Source of the DNA: Panicum virgatum
Lineage: Eukaryota > Streptophyta > Magnoliopsida > Poales > Poaceae
Assembly (NCBI RefSeq): GCF_016808335.1
Contig: NC_053143.1
Span: forward strand, 53,909,441-53,973,440
Direction of reading: 5' to 3'
DNA: 64,000 nt
Within the stretch, counting starts at the first letter, position 1; each line of letters opens with the position of its first letter. The notes beneath the pieces were generated by a model that worked only from the letters and a program-made list of their open reading frames with translations, was not told where the DNA came from and ran no database searches. The position numbers and the translations under genes were made by a program. Below are positions 55,735 to 64,000 of the stretch, in pieces.

Positions 55735-57600
55735 CACTACTGGAAAACCGTCTTTTCCATATGTGCGTCTAATTTCATTGAGGATTTTTTCGACTACACA
55801 TAGGGGAATTCATATTTTCTTGTCGGCTTTAAAATAAGGGTAAAGTTCATTTTTGGCCATCGAACTATTGCCCGAGTTTGGTTTTGGCCATCGAACTCCA
55901 AAACCGGGTATCCTTGACCACTCAACTCTCAAAACCGTTCATTTTTAGCCATCAGACGGTTTTAGTGAGTGGTTTTTGCTGATGTGGACACCACGTGGCG
56001 GTGGGGCCCACATGTCAGCTTAATTTTTTTTCTCTCTCTCTTGTTTCTCTCTTTCTTCCCCGCTCTCTCTCTCTCTTCCCCGCTCTCTCTCCCCAGCAGC
56101 GCCGCCCTCCCTGGCTCCCTGCCCGTCCCCACCTCTCTCTCCAAGGCCATCGCGCGCGGAGCAGAAGCCCGCGGGCGGGGGAGCTCCGCGCCGCCGCGGC
56201 CTTGGGCGGGCGAGCGCCGCCGCGGCCCGTGGGCAGGGGAGCTCTGCTGGCGGGCCTCCTCCCCAACTCAACTGCAGGGGTGGCAGGGCGCGGCCGCGGC
56301 CCCGGCGGTCTGGCGAGAGCACAGCGAACGCGCCCCGACAGCCGCGCGGTTGAACGGAGGCGGCTGGCGAGCGGCGGCGGGTCCCCTGGTCGAGGATGCG
56401 GACGGCGGCGAGTGGCGAGCGAGGCAAGCGTGGCGAGGGCCTGCAGGGCCCCCACTCCGCCGGCCTCGCCTTGCTCTGTGTGGCCGCGGCGCCGGCGAGC
56501 GCGGGCGGAACACAGCCGCGGGAGGGAGTAGGCGGAGCACGGCGCGCGCACGGGGCCCGCGGGATGGCGGCGAGTGCGCGGCTCGGCGTCGAGCGAGTGG
56601 CGCGGCCGCGGCGAGCGCGCGCGGTGCCGCGGGACGGCTGTTCGTCGGGCCATCCTCCCCCACCGGGCCGCCCCTCCTACTACGGCGGATCAGGAGCTCG
56701 AGCTCCGCCGCGCCTCCCTTGGCGGTCGAGCTCCGTGGAGACTCGGCGGTGACGGCGAGCTCCGCCGGCCTCCCTCCTTCCTCCTCTGTCCTCGTCCCCT
56801 CGGGGTGCCGCCGCCGGATCACCTCGCCGCGCCGCAGCTCCCTCCTCGGCGTCGTGCCGCAGCTCTGCTCCCTCTGCCAGCAGGCGGAGCTTGACGTGGC
56901 ACCAGGAGGCGCCGCGGCCCCTCGCGCGGAGCTTGGTTGCGGCCCCCTGGCGGCGCGGCGGGCGGATCTCGGCGCGGACCCAGGCGACACTGTGGACGGA
57001 GACCGGGCGGAGCAGGCCGTCATCGTAAGTGCCCATCTCCCCGCCGCCGCCGTACGGCTCGCCGCCGGCGGGAACACGCCGGGCGAGCTCCGCCATGAGC
57101 CAGAGCTGCCGGCCGGGTGAGCTAGAGAGGCGTGCGCGGGAAGGGCGGCGGCCGACGCAGGGTCAGCAGAGTTGGATAGGAGAGAGGAGAGGTAGAGGGA
57201 GAGAGAAAGAGGAGAGAGGAGGGAGAGGAGGGGCTGACAGGTGGGTCCCACCGCCACGTGGCGTCCAACTCAGCAAAACCACCCAGCAAAACAGCTCGAT
57301 GGCCAAACATGAACGGTTTTGAGAGTTGGATGGTTGCGGATGTCCGGTTTTAGAGTTGCATTGCCAAATCCGGACGCAGTCGATAGTTGGATGGTCAAAA
57401 ATGGACTTTACTCTTAAAATAACGCACAGGGAAATAACCGAAGCCACAGGAGCATTCATCTTTCCTTGTCAATTTTGAAAGAATGCACAGGAAAATAACT
57501 CAAACTCACAGCAAAATTCATATTTCCTTGTCTGTTTTGGAGGCACACATAGGGAAATAACTTGAACTCACAAGGAAATTATATATTTCATGTGGATAGA
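55735..57600. mobile_element. CACTA-type end split by a Mutator-like insertion
   Basis: CACTACTGGAAAACCG at 55735 has the form of a CACTA transposon end. Short repeats (ACACATAGGGGAATTCATATTT, CACAGGGAAATAAC, CACAGGAAAATAACTC) continue on both sides of the Mutator-like element, showing that it was nested in this repeat. The other CACTA terminus is not found in the window, so the right limit is uncertain and the element may have been cut short. Confidence 0.6.
55838..57413. mobile_element. Mutator-like element, 9-bp TSD, GC-rich interior
   Basis: The ends GGGTAAAGTTCATTTTTGG and GAGTAAAGTCCATTTTTGA (right, complement) bound 1576 bp. TTAAAATAA flanks both sides (55829-55837, 57414-57422), the 9-bp duplication of the Mutator superfamily. 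TIRs run for more than 200 bp, including the GGTGGGGCCCACATGTCAG region and its GACAGGTGGGTCCCACC partner. The interior (56100-57150) is very GC-rich and open in several frames on both strands, so reading it as a gene is unsafe. It could carry captured gene sequence. Confidence 0.9.
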
Positions 57601-58628
57601 TAATTAACAATAAACTCTATCTTTTTTCCTAAACTTTAATTCAATTTTTATTTAGTGTGGCAAGCTTATGAACCAAAACTATATTGTCAAGTCAATATGT
57701 AGAATTTTCTAACTAAATTTAAATATTATTGTAAAGATTATGCGGTTATTTGGAGATAGAAGTTTGAATTTGTCCCTAGGAGATAATTGAATTTTTCATC
57801 TATCTCCAAGGCATTGGCTGGAATGGAACATATGATCTTGGATATAATAATTTCTGGGCAATTTTTTCAATCTTATTTGAGGTACACACAGCTTAACTTG
57901 GGAATATTTTGATAACACATAAAAATTCATTTATATGATAGAAAATAACAAATCTATTAAATTTTTTTTTGAAACTCTTATATGAAAACTTGGATGCTAT
58001 CTATTAAGTGTAAAAATATATCGGGGTATATAAGATAATTAATTTTGCAAGTTACTTCACAATGGTGCTTTATTTAGCTATTTAAAAAATAAAAAACAAC
58101 TTTTTTTTACACAACAAGCTGTAATGTAAATCCACACATGTTAATAGGAGGGTGAAGTTAAGGCTTATCCAAATTTCAAGTGTAAATGATGAAGAAAAGA
58201 CTTTATGGTATATAACTTCAAAGTTTGACTTAAGTTGTACGAAACGATGAGGGATCCAACCATTTTGTGAACAATGTACTCCAATTATACATCTAGAAAA
58301 TTATTCTATTCAAATTTATAGAATTATTGGAGAAGTTTAGGTATTATTATTTAATGGTTGTAAATAGAAGTTTGAATTACTCCTAACAAACATTCAGACT
58401 TTTCATCTATTTTTGTGATATGAGCTACAATTGGACAGAAGTCCTTAAACTATATTTTTGTGTAATTTTGTACATATTATTTGTGATAAATGTAATTCAA
58501 ATTGTAATTATTTTCAATAAGTATGCAAGAATTTATTTAATCTATTAAAAATAGTAAATGAGTTCAAAAATTATTGAAACTTCTACAACACAACTTATAT
58601 GTAGTGTAATAATTTATTATGTTCTTCA
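57601..58628. other. AT-rich region, no gene
   Basis: No gene is supported. It is AT-rich with TTTTTTTT and A-rich runs. It ends at the 18-bp target site (58611-58628) of the LINE that follows. Confidence 0.5.
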
Positions 58629-58650
58629 ACTTCTTGAGTAGCAATCTTTC

Positions 58651-61600
58651 TGTCACACCCTAAAATATTTAATTTTAGGATGTGAATATCTTTTATAATG
58701 TCTTTATCCATCTTTAAGGTTTTCTGATAAATTACCAGAATTTTTGGGAAAATTTTGTTCTCAATTTCTCTAGAGCTAAATTCATTTGACGGAAAGCTCT
58801 AAAATATTTTTCATGAGTTCCAAGTATTTTATTTGGACTCTCAACTCCCGAACTTTCTTCAAGAAAGTTTTTAGGAATTTTTGGAGCCTCAGGATATATT
58901 TTCATTGTTTTAAATATTTATCTATACTTTTCTAGATTTATTTTAAGGATGAAAATATATTCTCGATAAATGAAATCCTTTCTTTTTCTTTTCGTCTCGG
59001 GCTGGATTCAATTTGTTTTGGCTCTAGTCTGCCCTAAATCCTAGTATCGTGTCGCGCGCAAGCTTGAGCTTGGCTTTTTCCGTCGACACTGAAACAAATA
59101 CCCCTGTTGTCGCCTTTTGCCTTTCCTTTCCGAAGTTTGGTAACTCGTCGAAGCTTGTTGACTGACAATCTCCGTCAATCGTTTTTCCTCGACTAAGTTG
59201 GAGTTACCAAGAAGTTTTCCTCACGAAGTGTGGAAACTGTAAAGCATGTTTCCTTTTCTTAATCTCGTTCGTTGTTCCTAGCTTCTCATCGAAGTCAGAC
59301 TAATCTGTTATATCACCATCCACCCTTTTTACTTTGTCATATCTGCCCCATCGAGTTATCCGTTCTCCAGCCTTTCTCCCTGTGAACGATCCTGTCTCGA
59401 GCGACCCGTTTCTCTTTTCGGCCCTCACCACAAACCGTTTCGACCTCACTTTCTCGGAACTTGCTTGGCTACTCTAGTCCCGACACGAAGTTATTTGCTT
59501 AATCCTTTTGCTGACCTTCCTAATCTCTTCTTCCTTGCTAACTCGTGGGAAACTTGCAGCCCCATCTCTTTTCTTTCGTGCACAACATGGACTCAAGGAT
59601 GAGTCTCAGCCCTGCACGCCAGGTTCTGTCGTGCGCAGCACACAAACTAGTTGCCCCAGCTCTATAAAACGCAAGCGGTCGATCCCCTTGCGACCTTCCC
59701 TTGTAGCGCCGGCCCTAGGCCTCCACCTGCGTCGCCTACTGCCTCGCAGGCCTCCATGCGCCCTGTGCGCCGTCGCCGCCGTTCTTCAGGTCGCGAGGCC
59801 AAGGCACCCCGCGGCCTTCTTGCTGCTGCATGTGGAGGCACCCAGTCATGCATGTCGTCGCCCCCTGCAGCCGGGTCTCCTCCCCCTGTGCCTGTCTGCT
59901 AATGCCCAGTGCCGCCCAAGTCTACTCTTCAATGAACCAGCACCACCACCGCCAGTCCTGCTCGCCTATTCCACGAGCAGACCACCATCGCCCCCTTCTG
60001 GCTTTGATTCCCACCGCCATGATGCATCTCCGCGCATGGGTAAGTGGTAAAACGGATTCCCCTCGACCTCCTCTCTCTATTCCCCATCTTCCCGTGCTCT
60101 CTAGTGACTTAAAACAGCGGGAATTTGTGCTACAGTACCCGTTGGTCCATAGGGGTTGTTCCGAGTTTTTGCTGTTTGGTCCCTATGAAGTTCTATAATT
60201 TTTGTAGATTTGTTTGAGTCTATGGAAATCTGCAGAAAACACCCTAGTAGATTAGATCTTTTCAGCCTAGTCCTAACCCTAACCTTTGCTAAATTCGCGA
60301 GCATAGTCCCTTGTGTCTCGTGAAAATTAGTAGCTAACCCTCTCCGTCTACGGTTAATCGCGACTAGGTCCCTGTGATCTAGTTTCATCCATAGTTTCCA
60401 CGTTTTAGATCCGTTTCAGTTCGCTCTTGTCACGTTAGTTTCCTTTCAGCATAAGCTGTTGTCGAGCCACATTGTTGTGCCGTAGTTCTTGTTTTAAAAT
60501 TAAATATAGATTTAATTTGATTAATGTTCTCTCATCTAGTCTTTCTAATTAAAAGCTAATTAGATGTTTACTCCGGTTTTCATAAGTAATGTTAACTTGA
60601 TTAATGTCAACTCAAATGTGTTTATAATTTAATTTGTTAGTTCAACAATAATCATATAAAGTTGTGCGTTTAGATGCTCTCGCAAGTTTCCTTCTAATTA
60701 ATTGTTTAATTAGTGTAATTTCTACATAGGCAACTATGTATAAAATTTGACTAAGTTCAACTTGCCTTTGCAAAATAAAAATATAATATGAGTTAATTAT
60801 AATTTAGGGTATTTCTTTTAAATGTCCTTCACATCTGTTTACTAAATAGAAATAAAATGAATGAAGCTTATAGTTCTTTTGTTCAATAATAATAATAATA
60901 ATCTTCGATAGCCATTTCTTTTCAACCCTAACTCCGTTTTCCGCGTTTCTTGCGCTCTCTTGACTGTAGCAGCGAGTCCTATCCTTTAGTATGTTCTTTT
61001 AAAGCCTTTATTTTGTTTTGGTGTATTATTCTTAGTTGTACTTGTTGTTTGCTTTGTATGTTTGCTCCATGATTGCTTCGAGTAGAAGGATCGCTGTTCG
61101 AAGTTTGAAGATCAAGTTTTCCAAGTGAGCAAAAAGTTGAAGAGCAGTAAGAGTAGCTTTTCGTTGGAGAAAGGCAAGTGACTCTAACCATACTTCTATC
61201 TATGCTTATTTATGAGAATACTATGATTTAATTAGAACATGGAGAACCACCTAAGAAAACAGTACAACCACAATACTACATGGCTCTGATCTTGGCTAAT
61301 TAATCAGAAACTCTAGCTTGTGACAATCTTACTGAAAGGGCAAGATGGGATGCATCGATGGGGTATAGCTCGGTCCTCTTGAGGCTTTGATTTTGTTTAT
61401 GGTCCTTGGCTAAGGTACCGCCTCATTACGGAGGGTTATGACCGCTTTGGCTTGAAACCTTAGCGGGTTGTCACATGTTAGAAAATCTTTGTAAAGACCT
61501 CGTAGTGAATCCCTAGCCACTCACCAAAGGGAAGTGTTTAAGAGGCTATCTACCTCTGGCGACATGTGAAACACGAATTGTGATGAAAGTGTACAACCTC

Positions 61601-62025
61601 TGCAGAGTGTAAAACTGATATATCAGCCGTGCTCACGGTCAAGAGCGGCTTGGACCCTCACATGATTAATTTAATTGAAGATGGATTTAAATCATATTCT
61701 GGTTATTTCTTGTGGCCTTGCTGAGTACCAACCATAAGTATACTCACCCTTACTTACTGCTGCTCAGAAGGAAAGGTGTATGAAGTTTGTTGAAGATGTT
61801 GCTGAGTTCTAGGTGTACGCAGCCCCGAGTCGATTGCCTGTGAAGTTTGAAGCTTTCATTTCTAGGATAAGCTGTATAACTCTGATAGTCTTTTAGTTGT
61901 TTCAATTCTCTTTTTCGTGATACTGTTACTGATTATTCACTTATAATGTCACTATATGTATGAAACTTGATTCTGGCATACATATGGTTATGCATTCGGT
62001 TTTATCCTTAAAATTGAGTGCGACA
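58651..62025 (+). mobile_element. 3.4-kb solo LTR with perfect TSD
   Basis: TGTCACACCCTAAAATATTT starts it and GAGTGCGACA ends it. CTTTC lies at 58646-58650 and 62026-62030. It sits inside the LINE. There is no PBS or internal part. The opening string resembles that of the other long LTRs here (ACACCC), but the end differs. A GC-rich part near 59510-60050 opens spurious frames. Confidence 0.9.
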
Positions 62026-62150
62026 CTTTCCTATAATCTGTTAATTATGACTCAGGCTTAACAGATTCTTGGTCTTTCATATGGGGTAACTAAGTCTATT
62101 CCTCTCGTCGTTACTACAATATGGTTTTCCAGAATTTTCAGTCCTCTCTC

Positions 62151-62578
62151 TGTCAGACCCGGAGCAGCGGAACTGCTCACAGGCGCGTAATATTCTAGAG
62201 TAAGGGATAGCACATGGAATATACCCCACCTCTTTTGTTACTAACCGATAAGCGTAGGACTAGTTGCTGTACAAGGAAACTATCCGACCATGATGGACTA
62301 GGACTCCACTAGTACTCAGCTAGAACTTTCCATGTAACCCTATCCCCTCAGACTATATAAGGGCGGGCAGAAACCCCTCCAAAATATATACAACCTCATC
62401 GATCAACATCTAAGGCAATACAAACAACCACACAGGACGTAGGGTATTACGCTCCAGTGGCCCGAACCTGTCTAAATCTGTGTTCCTTGCACCAACGCGT
62501 TCTGATCTCGACGAGTCCCTGCCTACAATCAATCTCCTCGGGGTATCCCTCGGAGAGCTTGGCGGTTAAACACCGACA
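62151..62578 (+). mobile_element. Short solo gypsy LTR
   Basis: TGTCAGACCCGG starts and AACACCGACA ends it; 428 bp. A TATATAAG lies near 62354, with GGACGTAGGGTATTAC and CGAACCTGTCTAAAT later, a pattern common in grass gypsy LTRs. The flanks CTCTC (62146-62150) and CTCGC (62579-62583) match at 4 of 5, so the target duplication is imperfect. It lies in the LINE fragment. Confidence 0.8.
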
Positions 62579-63014
62579 CTCGCATCTTCAAAAAGTTATG
62601 GAAATCAGAGTGTACTCCAAGATTAAAATTCATTGTTTGGCTCTTGTTTGTGAATCGGCTCAACACAAGGAATATGCTAGTCAGATGGCACTACAATGTG
62701 TCCAACCTAACTCCTTGTGTGTTCTCTACTCGACCGATAGTGTAAAGGACTTGGATCATATTTTCTTCACTTGTCCTTTTGCATCCGCCTGTTGGATCAA
62801 GCTTGGCTTTCAGTGGGATGTTTCAAGCAATCTTTGTGATCGTGCGTTGGAGAGTACTAGGCTACCATTCTCCATGGAGATCTTTGTTTCTGCAACATGG
62901 AAAATCTGGAATCTCCGTAGCTCCAAGATTTTTGACAATGGTTCTCCGACAATTCATCTTTTGGTTAAAAAGTTTAAAGACCAAGTTTACCTTCAACTCG
63001 TGAGAGTTAGATAG
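62579..63014 (+). pseudogene. LINE ORF2 C-terminus (zf-RVT-like), decayed
   Basis: The text reads RIFKKLWKSECTPRLKFIVW and RLNTRNMLVRWHYNV in one frame. After a frameshift near 62690 it reads DHIFFTCPFASACW and IWNLRSSKIFDNG in another. This is the zf-RVT-like region that ends grass LINE reverse transcriptases. The first cysteine pair is damaged (CVLY in place of CVLC), so the finger is incomplete. A-run at 63181. Confidence 0.78.
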
Positions 63015-63203
63015 GACAAGCGGCTTAGTATTATTCAATGGCTAGAGTCTATCACTCAACATTGTATGCCTTTTATTTTGTATATTCTTTTCCCCAGCTC
63101 TGTAAGTAAAAATCCGTTTGTAACTTTTTTTTCTTTCTATAAAATTTACCGTGGGGAACTCCCCCACAATGTTTTGCTCAAAAAAAATTTATTATGTTCT
63201 TCA

Positions 63204-63446
63204 TATAGTAATATATATTTATGAGAATTTAAATATATTATGCATACCTTATTGATCTGAATAATAAAAAATAACATTGGCCTGAGGCAACCACGTTTTG
63301 GCCCACATCATGAAAACAGCCGAAACTGGAAGCCAGCCTCTTTAGCATCGGCCGATGCAGGACGTCCGATCTTGATTGAACGGTTACCACAAGTATATCA
63401 TGGAGTCTTCTAACCCTAAATCCTTACCTTATCCGCTGAAAGTGAT
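63204..63446. other. Intergenic, no gene
   Basis: Target flank of the LINE to about 63290, then ordinary sequence. No feature is supported. Confidence 0.5.
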
Positions 63447-64000
63447 CAGGTGTTCTAGCCTAAGAGGGGGGGGGGTGAATTAGGCAACCTAAAACCCTAA
63501 CATATGGCTCCAACTAGTTTGCACAAAAACTTAATCTAAAATATACTATCTAGATGTGTAAGTACGGTTCTTCTACTATAAAACCCCCATCCCAAAAGAG
63601 TTATGCAACCTATAGCTAATTCTAGCAAGATACTACTCTATGAAAGTAAAAGGCACACAAGTTGCAATATGAAATAAGGAAACATAAAGGAGGGATGAGA
63701 GGGAGCAAACTCTTGACACGAGGATTTATCCCGTAGTTCGGTTTGACACTGAGTCGCCCCTACATCCACGTTATTGAAGCACTCAATCAAGAGTATTGCT
63801 TCTCGGCCACCAAGTCTCTTCCGAGAACACCTTGACTTGCCACTAAGGAAATGCCACCAAGGCTTACCCAAGTTCTCGGTCACCTTGGCCCCATTTTCAA
63901 CTAAGAAGCTTCACCACAAAGGATGGGGTCTCCACTCCCTCACACAATGTCGTCGATGCCGCTCCACACCAATCCGGAGAATCGAAGACGTGCCGGCGAG
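63447..64000. mobile_element. Partial LTR of the 1.5-kb solo family type
   Basis: From about 63447 the text GTGATCAGGTGTTCTAGCC, a long G-run and GTGAATTAGGCAACC follow the same plan as the TGTAAGGATCACC...GGGGGTGAATAGGG start of the two 1.5-kb solo LTRs. Later it has CCGTAGTTCGG and CCCCTACATCCACG, matching their CGTGGTTCGG and CCCTACGTCCACGG. It runs off the end of the window, so only the start is seen. The short minus-strand frame at 63638-63883 is not a gene. Confidence 0.65.

Larger units (their letters stand above)
58629..63187 (+). mobile_element. LINE fragment with 18-bp TSD, split by two solo LTRs
   Basis: AATTTATTATGTTCTTCA occurs at 58611-58628 and again at 63186-63203, right after the A-run at 63181-63187 (two bases of the repeat are shared with the tail). 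Between them are 58629-58650, 62031-62150 and 62579-63187 of 5'-truncated LINE sequence, interrupted by two solo LTRs. The remaining text encodes the C-terminal part of a LINE ORF2 (DSWSFIWGN, then WKSECTPRLKF). Confidence 0.82.

Noticed and set aside
55969..57257. 383-aa plus and 329-aa minus ORFs
   Set aside because: They overlap, sit inside the Mutator-like element and have GC-driven composition. They could be captured gene pieces but cannot be called genes.
59508..60050. 180-aa ORF
   Set aside because: Lies in the 3.4-kb solo LTR; proline/serine-rich low complexity with no domain.

Overview
The window looks like intergenic DNA from a grass nuclear genome, most likely a panicoid or close relative. 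The species cannot be fixed from the sequence. The reasons are spliced genes with GC-rich first exons, Tourist and Stowaway-type MITEs, hAT, Mutator and CACTA elements, grass-type LINE fragments, and nested Ty3/gypsy elements with tRNA-iMet primer sites. I see no sign of a prokaryotic or organellar segment.

Layout. 1-6.5 kb is gene-poor and full of small MITEs, several with clear terminal repeats and target duplications. 6.5-8.27 kb is a broken CC-NB-ARC-LRR disease-resistance gene. It is cut short at a join to an Athila-like gypsy fragment (8.3-10.95 kb: integrase, then a separate intact 291-codon ORF with its own TATA box). 10.97-25.1 kb is a degraded minus-strand gypsy element of Tekay/Del type (leader ORF, gag, protease, RT-RNaseH, PBS, 5' LTR). 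It carries two nested solo LTRs, each with a perfect 5-bp target duplication. 25.15-25.96 kb plus 33.18-33.8 kb is one duplicated block, the promoter and first exon of a short-chain dehydrogenase gene, split by a full-length Reina-type chromovirus (25957-33176) that itself holds a nested solo LTR. Two hAT-like elements follow (33.8-35.7 kb).

The best protein-coding loci are two related three-exon genes (36138-37338 and 40018-41423) and a two-coding-exon short-chain dehydrogenase on the minus strand (53172-54353). The gene pair encodes small proteins with a presequence-like N-terminus, a short coiled coil and one membrane segment, and both genes share intron phases. The dehydrogenase lacks the usual catalytic lysine.

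42.25-46.3 kb is an unidentified tandem array of four diverged units, each holding a nearly invariant 33-nt palindrome and interrupted by a LINE fragment. 46.98-47.97 kb is a hAT element with transposase remnants. 49.0-49.4 kb is a broken C2-domain (SRC2-like) gene. 50.4-51.35 kb is an LTR plus PBS and gag start of another gypsy element. From 55.7 kb to the end there is a CACTA terminus, a 1.58-kb Mutator-like element with a 9-bp target duplication, and a LINE fragment with an 18-bp target duplication split by two solo LTRs. The start of another LTR runs off the window end.

Overall the window records a layered series of insertions. Five solo LTRs against one full-length LTR element suggests heavy LTR-LTR recombination. 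Most of the positional claims rest on target-site duplications and interrupted reading frames that can be seen directly.
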